Shown in pieces: positions 35,342 through 45,225 of a stretch of DNA of 64,000 nucleotides. Each line of letters opens with the position of its first letter. Positions within the stretch are counted from its first letter, which is position 1. The notes under the pieces were generated by a model. The model was not told the origin of the DNA and made no database searches. It saw nothing but the letters and a program-made list of their open reading frames with translations. Source of the stretch: Roseibium album. GTDB lineage: Bacteria > Pseudomonadota > Alphaproteobacteria > Rhizobiales > Stappiaceae. The position numbers were made by a program, and so were the translations under genes. The DNA lies in NCBI RefSeq assembly GCF_001404515.1, contig NZ_CXWE01000003.1:186001-250000 (forward strand), read 5' to 3'.

Positions 35342-36382
35342 TCATTCCTCCAGCCTGAACCGCAGGAAAACCGTGCGCTGCAAGATCGACCGGTTATTGT
35401 CCGACAGAAGTGTCAGGATCGTCTCTCCTTTGGAATTCTGGTGAACGGCTAAGGCTTCCATATTGTCGATCTGGTACTTGAAATCCGCTTCCAGGATGAC
35501 TTTGCCCTCAAGCACCGCACCGGGTTTGATCGCCGCCCCGTCAATGCGTCTCAGACGCAGTCCGATCAGGTCACGCAGATTGAATCTCCGCTCCATCAGG
35601 ATGAGGCCACCGTCCGGCAGAAAGGCCGCGTCGGTCGCATCAAAACGGTTGCTCCGCTTGATGGAAAAACCTTCGACACCGTTCGGCCCGACGATATAGG
35701 CAGATAGGTCGTGGGCGTCGCTCTGGCTCGATTCCGCAATGGCAATCAGTTTGCCGGTCAACGCGCTGTCATCCGGTGCTGCGGTGAGCGATTCAAGGCC
35801 GGTATTGCGAGGCAGTGCGCGAATCTCGTCCGGCAGATTGACCTCGCCGATCATACGCTCCTTGCCAGTGATCAGCGGCCAGGGATAGTGGTAGATCGCA
35901 TTCTTGGTTTCCGCAGAGACATAAAGACCCGATTCCGACAGTGTCAGCGCTTCCGTGTCATGACCCCATCTGGCCTGAAGCGTCTTGCCGTCGGTTCCCA
36001 GTAGAGGGGTGAAGCGGATTTCACTGATATCAACTGGTTTGCCATCCGTCGTTTGCTTGATCGCACCGCTGACCCAGTGGCCATTGTCCGTCACCGCAAG
36101 AAAGGCGTTGCCATCATCAAGGCTGAGAAGTCCGGAAAGGCCGCCGATTTTCCTGTCGGAGGCCAGAAGCTCCAGACCACCAAGAAATGTCAGCGCTCCG
36201 AATTTTGTGTCGTCATGACCTATGTGAAACGTCTCTATGATCTTCGTCCGCGCCTTGACAGACCGACCTTCACTCAAGATCTCCTGCGCCAGGGCGACAG
36301 GCGTGTCCGCAACCCACACAGCAACGAATGCAGTCAGCACCAGAGCAAAACAGGAACTGAAATTCGGCAACCGACGCGCCAT
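35342..36382 (-). CDS. Exported phytase-esterase-like protein
   Basis: This 346-residue protein has a signal peptide (FALVLTAFVAVWVADTPVALA) and a beta-propeller-like mature region with GGLSGLLSLDDGNAFLAVTDNGHW, RWGHDTEALTL and DATDAAFLPDGGLILMERR. These match the family annotated as having esterase-like activity of phytase. The real substrate is not known. It ends 14 bases downstream of the cobT start region on the same strand and may be co-transcribed with cobS and cobT. Confidence 0.8.
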   Translation of the reverse strand: MARRLPNFSSCFALVLTAFVAVWVADTPVALAQEILSEGRSVKARTKIIETFHIGHDDTKFGALTFLGGLELLASDRKIGGLSGLLSLDDGNAFLAVTDNGHWVSGAIKQTTDGKPVDISEIRFTPLLGTDGKTLQARWGHDTEALTLSESGLYVSAETKNAIYHYPWPLITGKERMIGEVNLPDEIRALPRNTGLESLTAAPDDSALTGKLIAIAESSQSDAHDLSAYIVGPNGVEGFSIKRSNRFDATDAAFLPDGGLILMERRFNLRDLIGLRLRRIDGAAIKPGAVLEGKVILEADFKYQIDNMEALAVHQNSKGETILTLLSDNNRSILQRTVFLRFRLEE

Positions 36383-36396
36383 GGTCTCTTCAGAAC

Positions 36397-38301
36397 CTAT
36401 CGTCGGCCACCGCGGCGCCTGCCGCGGTTCTGATGATCCTGCTGGACCTCGTCGTCGAACAGATCCGCAAGCTGATCTGTCATGGCACCGGCCAGTTCTT
36501 CCGCATCCACGATCGTCACGGCCCGACGGTAGTAGCGGGTGACATCATGCCCGATGCCGATCGCAATCAACTCGACAGGTGACCGGGTTTCGATTTCCTC
36601 GATAACGTAGCGCAGGTGGCGTTCCAGATAGTTGCCAGGATTGACCGACAGGGTCGTATCATCCACCGGCGCCCCGTCGGAAATCATCATCAGGATGCGG
36701 CGTTGTTCCTGACGGGCGAGCAGACGGTCATGCGCCCACAACAGCGCTTCACCGTCGATGTTTTCCTTCAAGAGGCCTTCACGCATCATGAGGCCGAGGT
36801 TACGCCGCGCCCGGCGCCATGGCGCGTCTGCAGACTTGTAAATGATATGCCGCAGATCGTTCAGCCGGCCAGGGGTCGGCGGTTTGCCCGCACCGATCCA
36901 GCTCTCGCGCGACTGACCGCCTTTCCATGCCTTTGTCGTAAAGCCCAGAATTTCCACCTTCACGCCGCAGCGCTCCAGCGTGCGCGCAAGGATATCAGCA
37001 CATGTCGCTGCGACCGTGATCGGACGCCCGCGCATGGAGCCGGAATTGTCAAGCAGCAGGGTGACCACGGTATCTCGGAAGTTGGTATCGCGCTCCTGCT
37101 TGAAGGCAAGAGGTGACATCGGATCGGTGACTGCACGTGTCAGCCGTGCCGTATCGAGCAGTCCCTCTTCCAGGTCGAAATCCCATGCGCGGTTCTGCTG
37201 CGCCATCAGCTTGCGCTGCAGGCGGTTCGCAAGGCGGGCGACAGCGCCCTGGAGATGCGTGAGCTGCTTGTCGAGAAAACCGCGTAACCGGTCCAGTTCA
37301 GCCGTGTCACACAATTCTTCAGCAGTGACCGTTTCATCAAACTGATGTGTGAATACCCGGTAATCCGTTTCAGGACGATTGGAAAAGGGCGTGTCCTGCC
37401 TGTCGTTCTCACCCGGCTCTTCCGAATCCTCCGCCATGTCCTGTTCGGCGAAGTCTTCCATATCGATGTCAGCGGCTTCGGTTTCCCCCGCTTCCTGCTC
37501 CTCGCCGGAAAGCTCCATCTCCTGCGGGGCGGCTTCCTGTTCGCCGGTGTCGTTTTCGTCGTCGCCGGTTTCGGCTTCCTCGTTGTTGCCCTGGTCTTCG
37601 TTCTGATCAGGGTCGCTGTCCTGATCCTGATCGCCAAGTTCATCGCCCATATCAAGCGATTTGAGAACATCTCTGAGGCGCGAGGCGAACGAATTCTGAT
37701 CTTCAACCTCGGTCCTCAGCAGATCCAGTTCCTCGCCAGCCTTCTCCTCGACCCAGCCGCGCCACATGTCGACCAGGTTCGCCGCACTCTCCGGTGGAGG
37801 TGCACCGGTCAGGCGTTCGCGAACGATCATGGAAAGGGCATCCTGAAGCGGGGCTTCCTCCCGGCTTGAAATGTCCGGAGCTCCCGACTTGCGGAACCTG
37901 TCGTCCAGCATGACGGCAAGGTTCTCGGCAACACCCTGCATCCGCCGCGCGCCGACCGCCTCGCAGCGCGCCTGCTCCACGGCTTCGAAAATGGCTCTGG
38001 CATCAGAACCCTGCGGCATGTTTTTCGAGTGCACTGCCTTGTCATGACAGGCCATGCGAAGAGCCATGGAATCCGATAGTCCCCGTGTAACGGCGACATC
38101 CCGCGCATTGAGCTTGCGAGAGGGCTCCGGCAGACGGGCGGTCTGACCGCTCAGTCCCGGGCGATCACCTGAGAACACCACCTCAAGTTCCGCATCTCCA
38201 GCAATCGCCCGCATTGTTCCGCTGACCGACTGCTTGAAAGGTTCGGTCGACGGCGCGGGCTTGTTGCCCGGAAGTGTATTGTGACCGGGGCGCGGTGCCA
38301 T
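36397..38301 (-). CDS. cobT: Aerobic cobaltochelatase subunit CobT
   Basis: This 634-residue subunit works with CobS and CobN in inserting cobalt into hydrogenobyrinic acid a,c-diamide. The central part has a very acidic, low-complexity stretch (about residues 220-320). The C-terminal von Willebrand A domain carries the MIDAS motif [13 protein letters not shown]. It starts eight bases after cobS, so the two are one operon. CobN is not in the window. Confidence 0.96.
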   Translation of the reverse strand: MAPRPGHNTLPGNKPAPSTEPFKQSVSGTMRAIAGDAELEVVFSGDRPGLSGQTARLPEPSRKLNARDVAVTRGLSDSMALRMACHDKAVHSKNMPQGSDARAIFEAVEQARCEAVGARRMQGVAENLAVMLDDRFRKSGAPDISSREEAPLQDALSMIVRERLTGAPPPESAANLVDMWRGWVEEKAGEELDLLRTEVEDQNSFASRLRDVLKSLDMGDELGDQDQDSDPDQNEDQGNNEEAETGDDENDTGEQEAAPQEMELSGEEQEAGETEAADIDMEDFAEQDMAEDSEEPGENDRQDTPFSNRPETDYRVFTHQFDETVTAEELCDTAELDRLRGFLDKQLTHLQGAVARLANRLQRKLMAQQNRAWDFDLEEGLLDTARLTRAVTDPMSPLAFKQERDTNFRDTVVTLLLDNSGSMRGRPITVAATCADILARTLERCGVKVEILGFTTKAWKGGQSRESWIGAGKPPTPGRLNDLRHIIYKSADAPWRRARRNLGLMMREGLLKENIDGEALLWAHDRLLARQEQRRILMMISDGAPVDDTTLSVNPGNYLERHLRYVIEEIETRSPVELIAIGIGHDVTRYYRRAVTIVDAEELAGAMTDQLADLFDDEVQQDHQNRGRRRGGRR

Positions 38302-38308
38302 GGGTTTC

Positions 38309-39295
38309 TCAGCTCATCACGACATTGACAGAGGATTCCGGCAGATCTTCCCCGAAACAGCGCTGGTAGAATTCAGCGACAAGGGACTGTTCCATATCGT
38401 CGCACTTGTTGAGGAAGGTGAGGCGGAAGGCAAATCCGACATCACCGAAGATTTCGGCGTTTTCCGCCCAGGTGATGACCGTACGCGGGCTCATCACGGT
38501 CGACAGGTCGCCATTGACGAAAGCGTTGCGGGTCATATCGGCAAGGCGAACCATCTTCGAGATGGTGTTTCTTCCTTCGTCGGTCTGGAAGTGCTTTGCC
38601 TTGGACAAGACGATATCGACCTCGTTGTCGTGAGGCAGATAGTTGAGCGTGGTCACGATCGACCAGCGGTCCATCTGGGCCTGGTTGATCTGCTGCGTGC
38701 CGTGATAGAGGCCGGACGTATCGCCGAGGCCGACCGTATTCGCCGTCGAGAACAGGCGGAACGCACCGTGAGGCCGAATGACGCGGCTCTGGTCCAGCAA
38801 TGTCAGGCGGCCCGAAGACTCCAGGATACGCTGGATCACGAACATAACGTCCGGCCGTCCGGCGTCATATTCATCGAACACAAGCGCGACATTGTGCTGG
38901 TACGCCCAGGGCAGGATACCATCCTTGAATTCGGTGACCTGCTGTCCGTCCTTGATGACGATGGCGTCCTTGCCGACAAGATCGATACGCGAGATGTGGC
39001 TGTCGAGGTTGACGCGGATACAGGGCCAGTTCAGGCGGGCGGCAACCTGCTCGATATGGGTCGATTTACCGGTGCCGTGATAACCGGTCACCATAACGCG
39101 CCGGTTATGCGCGAACCCCGCAAGGATCGCCAGCGTTGTTGCTCGGTCGAACAGATAATCCTCGTCGCGCTCCGGCACATGCTCGGACGGCGTGGAAAAT
39201 GCCGGTACCTTGAGGCTGGACTTGAATCCGAAAACCTCTTCTACAGAAACTTCAGTGTCCGGCATGGCCATGGCCGCAGTCGTCGTCTCAGTCAT
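38309..39295 (-). CDS. cobS: Aerobic cobaltochelatase subunit CobS
   Basis: This 328-residue AAA+ ATPase powers the cobaltochelatase. Walker A is [13 protein letters not shown], Walker B is [17 protein letters not shown], and the arginine-rich sensor region follows. The N-terminal [19 protein letters not shown] is typical of CobS. It is upstream of cobT and downstream of a DnaJ-like gene, an arrangement often seen in alphaproteobacteria. Confidence 0.96.
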   Translation of the reverse strand: MTETTTAAMAMPDTEVSVEEVFGFKSSLKVPAFSTPSEHVPERDEDYLFDRATTLAILAGFAHNRRVMVTGYHGTGKSTHIEQVAARLNWPCIRVNLDSHISRIDLVGKDAIVIKDGQQVTEFKDGILPWAYQHNVALVFDEYDAGRPDVMFVIQRILESSGRLTLLDQSRVIRPHGAFRLFSTANTVGLGDTSGLYHGTQQINQAQMDRWSIVTTLNYLPHDNEVDIVLSKAKHFQTDEGRNTISKMVRLADMTRNAFVNGDLSTVMSPRTVITWAENAEIFGDVGFAFRLTFLNKCDDMEQSLVAEFYQRCFGEDLPESSVNVVMS

Positions 39296-39362
39296 CAGTC
39301 CTCCGCTGCCCCGGAATATTCGGGCAGGATCATTTGGGAAAAGCCGGCAGGACCCTGCAGGC

Positions 39363-39953
39363 TTAAAGGAAACCGGCTTTTTTCAGGACGTTGTAGGCCT
39401 GGATGATCTCCCGCAGTCGGTCTTCAGAAGATCGGTCACCGCCATTGGCGTCCGGATGGTTGAGTTTTACAAGCTCCTTATAGCGCGCTTTTATCTCGGC
39501 GCCACGGGCTGTGTTAGGCAGATTGAGCACATCCAGGGAACGTTTTTCAAGCGTTAGTAGTTTTCTTTGGCGCGGTCTGCGCACCTGTTCCGCGCGCTGC
39601 TGCGCATTATTGCGCATATTGGCGCGCGGGTCGTACCCGTCGGGGCCATCGGCGGCCTGCTTGTTGACGCCCATCTGCCAGGTAGGCCGGTGACCTGTCA
39701 GACTGTCCTTTTGATAGGACCGGACGTCATCGTCACCCATTCCCATGAAGTAGTTATAGGACTTGTTGTACTCGCGTACGTGGTCGACGCAGAAATTGAA
39801 ATATTCCCCTTCCCGGTCGCGGCCCTTTGGCGCCCGGTGCATACCGGGACGCTTGCAGCCCGGATGCTCGCACACAGGATGCTTGTCCTGCGCCGCGCGC
39901 TCCTTGTCGGGCTTCACTCTAATACTGTCGAAGAGTTTTGATTCCAGTTTCAT
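39363..39953 (-). CDS. DnaJ-like (J-domain) protein
   Basis: This 196-residue protein has a C-terminal J domain of about 60 residues with the HPD motif in NHPDANGGD. The N-terminal half has two CxxxGC-like cysteine groups ([13 protein letters not shown] and YFNFCVDH) that could bind metal. It is probably a cochaperone for DnaK. It lies 68 bases upstream of cobS on the same strand and is likely the first gene of that operon. Confidence 0.88.
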   Translation of the reverse strand: MKLESKLFDSIRVKPDKERAAQDKHPVCEHPGCKRPGMHRAPKGRDREGEYFNFCVDHVREYNKSYNYFMGMGDDDVRSYQKDSLTGHRPTWQMGVNKQAADGPDGYDPRANMRNNAQQRAEQVRRPRQRKLLTLEKRSLDVLNLPNTARGAEIKARYKELVKLNHPDANGGDRSSEDRLREIIQAYNVLKKAGFL

Positions 39954-40134
39954 GCGGTCGAATATCGAGTTCTATCAGATCGCGGACAAGCCGCTGGGTG
40001 TTGCATTTCCCCGGTGTCCAAAGTTAATTTCCGGGTTCCGATTCATTCAGGTCTCAAACAGCCCGACACCATATCAGTCGCGACTGTGCCAGCAAAGACT
40101 TGACTTTGAAAACTCCGGTCACACGTTGAGGATC

Positions 40135-40437
40135 ATGAGCACAAAAGACACGATTTCCGCCAAACTGACGGCAGAGTTTTCACCGGATTATCTGAATGTG
40201 ATCGACGAGTCCGAAAACCACAGGGGGCACGGCGGTTGGCGCGAAGGCGGCGAGACACATTTCCGGGTCCAGATTTCCGCGAAAGCCTTTGAGGGCATGA
40301 ACCGTGTTGCCCGTCACCGGGCCATCCATGAAATTCTGGCCGAGGAACTTGCCGACAGCGTCCACGCGCTGGCTCTGGAAATCCGGACACCGGATGAGCC
40401 GGATCCGCGCGCAGCGCGCGTGGCCGGACAGGGTTGA
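40135..40437 (+). CDS. bolA: BolA-family protein
   Basis: This 100-residue protein has the BolA core: a helix, HRGHGGWREGGETHFRVQIS, and the signature VARHRAIHEILAEEL. BolA proteins pair with monothiol glutaredoxins in iron-sulphur handling and can bind DNA. ATG at 40135 follows GAGG; the open frame reaches far upstream in the antisense of the DnaJ-like gene and is rejected. It is divergent from the DnaJ-like gene. Confidence 0.95.
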   Translation: MSTKDTISAKLTAEFSPDYLNVIDESENHRGHGGWREGGETHFRVQISAKAFEGMNRVARHRAIHEILAEELADSVHALALEIRTPDEPDPRAARVAGQG

Positions 40438-40446
40438 TCATCGCTT

Positions 40447-41760
40447 CTAGGCAGGAACCCGCGACGATTCGCCGCTTGTAGCGACGCGCGGCTGACCGAG
40501 CGGCATGATGCGCAGACGCGTGATCCGGTTTTTTTCGCGCCGCAGCACGGTAAAGCGGAAGCCGTGGAACGTGAAGATCTGGCGCTCTTCCGGGATCATT
40601 CTGGCTTCGTGAATCACCAGTCCGGCGATTGTCGTTGCCTCGTCGTCCGGAAGGCTCCAGTCCGCGGCACGGTTGAGATCCCTGATCGGAACCGACCCGT
40701 CGACGATCACCGAGCCGTCTGCCTGCGGACGCAGACCCTCAAGCTCAAGGTCATGCTCGTCGGCAATCTCGCCGACGATTTCTTCCAGAATATCCTCAAG
40801 CGTGACCAGGCCCATCACTTCGCCATACTCGTCGACAACGAGCGAGAAATGCGACTTGTGCCGCAAAAACGCGTTCAGTTGATCCTGCAGGCTGGTCGTA
40901 TCGGGAACGAACCAGGTGGGGGATGCAATGTCGAGTATGTTGATCTTTGCCGCATCCCCACCTGCTGCATGGAGAGCCCTAAGCAGATCTTTTGCGTGCA
41001 GAACCCCGACGAAGTTGTCACTTTCACCGCGCCAGAGCGGCAAGCGTGTATAGGGAGCCGCAAGCGCCGAGTTGACCAGTTTCGCGGCATCCTCGTCCGC
41101 ATTCAAAGCCAGCATGTTGGTCCGGTGGACCATCACGTCGGAGACTTCCAGTTCGGCAAGATCCAGCAATCCGCCCAGACGGTCGCGTTCACCCTTTTCA
41201 AGCCCACCTTCGATATGCTGAAGATCAACCGCTCCGCGCAATTCATCGTGGGCGGACAATATGAATGCATCTGCGCCGATCTGAACACCGGCGAACCTCA
41301 GGATATGACGGACAATCCACTCCACGCCGACGACTACGGGGCCAAAGACGGCCACGACGATGCGCACGATGGGCGCTACCATCAGAGCGAAGCGTTCCGG
41401 ATTGGAAATGGCCCAGGTCTTGGGCAGGACCTCGGCAAAAATCAGCACGAGTGCCGTCATGACAAGCGTTGCGATGGCGACCCCCGCCTCTCCGAAGAGC
41501 GACAGGAATACGGTAGTCGCCAGAGCTGAGGCGAGAATGTTGACGAGGTTGTTGCCTAGCAGAAGAGCGCCGATCAGCCGCTCACGGGAGGCGATCAGGC
41601 GGCTGGCCACGCGAGCGCGCCAGTCTCCGGTCTTCTCCAGCTGGTGCATACGGGCTCTGGACGCCGCGGTCAGCGCCGTTTCCGAGCCGGAAAAGAAACC
41701 TGACAGGAACAGGAGCACGAAGATGGCGGCGATCGCCAGCCAAAGAGCCGATTCCATCAT
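40447..41760 (-). CDS. CorC/HlyC-family membrane protein (DUF21 and CBS domains)
   Basis: This 437-residue protein has an N-terminal DUF21 membrane domain with SGFFSGSETALTAASRARM, two CBS domains including HFSLVVDEYGEVMGLVTLEDILEEIVGEI, and a C-terminal transporter-associated domain. Relatives are linked to magnesium and cobalt efflux. It overlaps the aroB stop by four bases (ATGA), so it is translated from the aro transcript. Confidence 0.94.
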   Translation of the reverse strand: MMESALWLAIAAIFVLLFLSGFFSGSETALTAASRARMHQLEKTGDWRARVASRLIASRERLIGALLLGNNLVNILASALATTVFLSLFGEAGVAIATLVMTALVLIFAEVLPKTWAISNPERFALMVAPIVRIVVAVFGPVVVGVEWIVRHILRFAGVQIGADAFILSAHDELRGAVDLQHIEGGLEKGERDRLGGLLDLAELEVSDVMVHRTNMLALNADEDAAKLVNSALAAPYTRLPLWRGESDNFVGVLHAKDLLRALHAAGGDAAKINILDIASPTWFVPDTTSLQDQLNAFLRHKSHFSLVVDEYGEVMGLVTLEDILEEIVGEIADEHDLELEGLRPQADGSVIVDGSVPIRDLNRAADWSLPDDEATTIAGLVIHEARMIPEERQIFTFHGFRFTVLRREKNRITRLRIMPLGQPRVATSGESSRVPA

Positions 41761-42899
41761 GGTTCGAGTTTCTCCTTGAGGAATTCAGTTACGATAGCGG
41801 GGTCGACACCCTTTTCAACGAAGGCATGTCCGATCCCGCGCGTCAAAATAAAAGTCAGCGAACCCCGGCTGACTTTCTTGTCCTGGGCAATGATATCCAT
41901 GAAGGTCTCGGCGCCAGGGAGCTGGCCCGGTATGTCTTGTAACCTGACAGGAAGTCCCACAGCGGTGAGATGCCTGTGTACCCGCATTACGGTGTCTTCA
42001 CCGATCAGGCCGAGCCGCGCCGAGAACTCGTGAGCGAGCATTGTGCCGATGGATACGCCTTCACCATGTACAAGGCGCTCGGTTTCATAGGAAACCGCCG
42101 ACTCAAGCGCATGACCGAAAGTGTGTCCGAGATTGAGAAGAGCACGCTGGCCTGCTTCAAGTTCATCGGCGGCAACAATGTCCGCTTTCGCCTGGCAGGA
42201 TCGTGCAACGGCTTCATCTCTTTCCGGACCACCTGCAAAGATGGCTTTCCAGTTGACCTCCAGCCAATCGAAAAAATCCGCGTCGCCCAACAATCCGTAT
42301 TTGGCAACCTCGGCGTAACCGGACCGGAAATCTCGTATTGGAAGCGTGTCGAGCACTGCTGTATCTGCCAGCACGAGAACCGGTTGATAGAAGGCGCCGA
42401 TCAGGTTCTTGCCGTGCCGCGAGTTGATACCGGTCTTGCCGCCCACCGAGCTGTCCACCTGCGCCAGCAATGTGGTCGGCACCTGAACGAAAGCCATTCC
42501 ACGACGGGTTGCGGACGCCACGAACCCCGCCAGGTCGCCGACGACGCCACCACCCAGCGCGACAATTGCATCGCCGCGTTCGAGGCGGGTGGCCAGGACG
42601 TCATCGCACAGCCGTTCGAACTCGCGAAAGCACTTGGTGGATTCGCCAGCAGGAACCGTCAGCACGGTGTGCACGATGCCTGCTGCGTCCAGACTGGTTG
42701 AAAAGGCGTCCAGATGCAGCCCGGCGACGGTTTTGTCGGCAATCACGCAAAGACGTGCCCCCGGCAGAACAGACACTATTTCGGCACCTGCTGTCTCAAT
42801 CAGTCCCCGGCCGATCTTGATGTCATAACTGCGCGTATCAAGGTCAACGCGCACTGTATTTCTGTCTGATGTGGCCGGTGCCGCGATCGTGTCTGCCAT
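41757..42899 (-). CDS. aroB: 3-dehydroquinate synthase
   Basis: This 380-residue NAD- and metal-dependent enzyme makes 3-dehydroquinate in the second step of the shikimate pathway. The glycine-rich segment ALGGGVVGDLAGFVASA, the FVQVPTTLLAQVDSSVGGK motif, and metal-binding histidines in GHTFGHALE are visible. It follows aroK by 31 bases and overlaps the CorC-like gene. Confidence 0.97.
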   Translation of the reverse strand: MADTIAAPATSDRNTVRVDLDTRSYDIKIGRGLIETAGAEIVSVLPGARLCVIADKTVAGLHLDAFSTSLDAAGIVHTVLTVPAGESTKCFREFERLCDDVLATRLERGDAIVALGGGVVGDLAGFVASATRRGMAFVQVPTTLLAQVDSSVGGKTGINSRHGKNLIGAFYQPVLVLADTAVLDTLPIRDFRSGYAEVAKYGLLGDADFFDWLEVNWKAIFAGGPERDEAVARSCQAKADIVAADELEAGQRALLNLGHTFGHALESAVSYETERLVHGEGVSIGTMLAHEFSARLGLIGEDTVMRVHRHLTAVGLPVRLQDIPGQLPGAETFMDIIAQDKKVSRGSLTFILTRGIGHAFVEKGVDPAIVTEFLKEKLEP

Positions 42900-42930
42900 G
42901 TGGTCGAAAGTCCAGGTGTCGGGTATGAAA

Positions 42931-43578
42931 TCAGGTATGAGGCGTCGATGAGGTCAATGTGTCCTCACGTTGAAGTAGATAAGCAGCCATGGCGACAATG
43001 ATCTGATCCACGACCGCATCGTGGGGAACATCCTTGGATGTTACCGTCAGCGCTGCTGTTGCATAAACCGGCTCCCGCTCGTCGAGCAACTGACGCATCG
43101 TTCCTTCCGGATCCGCATTTTGGAGCAAAGGCCGGGTTGCACGCCGCCTGACCCGCGCCATGACTGTATCAAAGTCCACTTTAAGCCAGACCGACAAACC
43201 GTGTTCCGAAATCTCGGTTCGGGTCGTTTCGCTCATGAATGCGCCGCCACCCGTCGCAAGAACCTGAGGCCCTTCTCCGAGAAGCCTGGCGATAACCCGC
43301 TCTTCACCGCTGCGGAAATATGGCTCGCCATGTGCCGCAAAAATTTCGGAAACCGTCATGTTGGCTGCGCGTTCTATCTCGGAGTCAGCATCGATAAACT
43401 CAAGGCCGAGTCGCTGCGCAAGCCGCTTGCCGACTGTTGATTTTCCGCATCCCATGATGCCGACGAGCACGATCGACCGGGAACCGAGCGCTGCGACGAG
43501 CCGGTCGGGATCTACCGATTTTGCATTCAGTCCTGCGGTATGCACGTTCAAGTCCCGTGTCTTGTCGTTTTCAGTCAT
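42931..43578 (-). CDS. aroK: Shikimate kinase
   Basis: This 215-residue kinase phosphorylates shikimate. Walker A is GIMGCGKSTVGK, the shikimate-binding D and R are in FIDADSEIE and YFRSGEERV, and GGGAFM and RPLLQ follow. The N terminus has about 30 residues more than short AroK proteins. It is the first gene of the aroK-aroB-CorC operon. Confidence 0.96.
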   Translation of the reverse strand: MTENDKTRDLNVHTAGLNAKSVDPDRLVAALGSRSIVLVGIMGCGKSTVGKRLAQRLGLEFIDADSEIERAANMTVSEIFAAHGEPYFRSGEERVIARLLGEGPQVLATGGGAFMSETTRTEISEHGLSVWLKVDFDTVMARVRRRATRPLLQNADPEGTMRQLLDEREPVYATAALTVTSKDVPHDAVVDQIIVAMAAYLLQREDTLTSSTPHT

Positions 43579-43708
43579 GGCTGCGTTGTAACATATTCGC
43601 TAAAAAAGACACGTCGTGGAACATCGTCAGCGAAATTCTTTGCGAGCCTTGCGCTTGCCGCTGCGTTTTTGAAACAATCCGGTATTCGATTCGCCCGGGA
43701 GATCACAT

Positions 43709-43852
43709 TTGCCGACCCTGACCCGCCTGTTGCTTGTGCTGATTCTGCTTGGCGCGCTTGGCTATGGCGCAATCTATGCCTTGGCAAATTTCGTCGATCC
43801 GCGTGAGCGGGAAATCACCGTCAGAGTAAAAAAGGACGGATTCGGACGCTAG
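43709..43852 (+). CDS. Small membrane protein of 47 residues
   Basis: The frame reads TRLLLVLILLGALGYGAIYA as one hydrophobic helix, followed by a charged tail DPREREITVRVKKDGFGR. TTG at 43709 is preceded by GGGAG at a spacing of eight bases. It sits between the divergent aroK gene and xerD, a position where related genomes often carry a short conserved membrane protein. The function is unknown. Confidence 0.6.
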   Translation: MPTLTRLLLVLILLGALGYGAIYALANFVDPREREITVRVKKDGFGR

Positions 43853-44227
43853 GTCTCACACCCGCAAATGAAGTTGTAAGCGCCGGATACAAGGAACTTC
43901 CGCCAGACGAAGCACGAAGTGTGCCTGCCCTGGTAAAAGCGGACTGATCCGGCAGATCCAGGCGGTTCTGGCCGTGCCTTGCGATGGTGTGAATTTGCCG
44001 GACAAAGGGGCTGCAAGCGCTTGAAAACCGGACAGTTTCCTGCAAGCTTACACTTCCGGCAGTGTCAGGAATGGTGAGAACCGGTATTCCGTCGGTGGTC
44101 GGACCCAACCAAGAACTTAGCCATTTTATGTTTGGGCGTCCAAATTGAAAATGGCCGTTCTTGCGGACAAAAAATACCTCCACCGTTTCAGTCTCATTTG
44201 CGAAGGCGTGACCTAGGATCTGAACAA

Positions 44228-45154
44228 ATGGCAACCGGCTTCGACCTGGAGAACTTTCTGGAAATGCTCGCCGCCGAAAGGGGGGCGGCAGACAATACGC
44301 TCGACGGTTACCGGCGGGACCTTGAGGACTTTTCCGGCTTTCTCGGCGGAAAAAAGATCGCAGACGCCCAAAGCAGCGATGTTTCCGCCTATCTGAGTGA
44401 TCTGACCAGGCGAGGCTTTGCAGAAACCTCCCAGGCCAGACGCTTGTCGGCCCTGAAGCAGTTCTTCAAGTTTCTCTATTCCGAAGGCATTCGCCAGGAC
44501 GACCCGACGCGCACATTGTCTGCTCCCAAAAAGCGCGGCAGTTTGCCGAAGGTCATGTCGATGGACGAAGTCGACAGGTTGATCGAGTGCGCGAGAGTGG
44601 AGACGGAAACTCCTCAGCGCAGCGCAGCGGCACGACTTCGGGCCCAGCGGATGTATACGTTGATCGAGGTGCTCTATGCGACAGGACTGCGCGTATCGGA
44701 ACTGGTAGCACTTCCCGTCAGGGCCGCCTTGCGCGACACGCGACTGATCGAAATCAAGGGCAAGGGTGGCAAGGAACGCCTCGTGCCTTTGTCGCATGCA
44801 GCACAGGCCGCCATGAAAGACTATGTCGGTCTTCGTTCAGCCGAAGGTGCCTTTGAGAAAAGCCCCTGGTTGTTTCCCTCGCACGGAAACAGTGGTCACT
44901 TGACCAGACAGCATTTCGCCCGTGAACTGAAGGATCTCGCAACCAAGGCCGGGCTGGATGCCACCAAGGTATCGCCGCACGTGCTTCGACACGCCTTCGC
45001 ATCTCATCTTCTTCAAAATGGGGCTGATCTGCGTGTTGTTCAGCAACTGCTGGGCCACGCGGACATCTCCACGACACAGATCTACACGCATGTTCTGGAC
45101 GAGCGCCTCCGCGAACTGGTTGAAAGCGCGCATCCGCTGGCGCAGCGCGAATAA
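44228..45154 (+). CDS. xerD: Tyrosine recombinase XerD
   Basis: This 308-residue recombinase resolves chromosome dimers at dif with XerC. The N-terminal core-binding SAM-like domain ends near residue 100. Catalytic residues are seen in ATGLRVSEL (R), [12 protein letters not shown] (K), [12 protein letters not shown] (H, R), LGHADISTT (H) and IYTHV (tyrosine nucleophile). ATG at 44228 fits the family N terminus; the open frame reaches 44132. It is divergent from aroK and not next to any integrase target, so it is the housekeeping copy. Confidence 0.93.
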   Translation: MATGFDLENFLEMLAAERGAADNTLDGYRRDLEDFSGFLGGKKIADAQSSDVSAYLSDLTRRGFAETSQARRLSALKQFFKFLYSEGIRQDDPTRTLSAPKKRGSLPKVMSMDEVDRLIECARVETETPQRSAAARLRAQRMYTLIEVLYATGLRVSELVALPVRAALRDTRLIEIKGKGGKERLVPLSHAAQAAMKDYVGLRSAEGAFEKSPWLFPSHGNSGHLTRQHFARELKDLATKAGLDATKVSPHVLRHAFASHLLQNGADLRVVQQLLGHADISTTQIYTHVLDERLRELVESAHPLAQRE

Positions 45155-45225
45155 GACGCCCTATTGCACTGCAGCAATCCCGGTCTTAAAGTCCGTGCCT
45201 AAAAAAATAGCATCGGATCTGGAAT

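Noticed and set aside
44132..44227. Mobile-element integrase reading of the tyrosine recombinase
   Set aside because: The protein matches housekeeping XerD in length and motifs and no attachment site or phage gene is adjacent.
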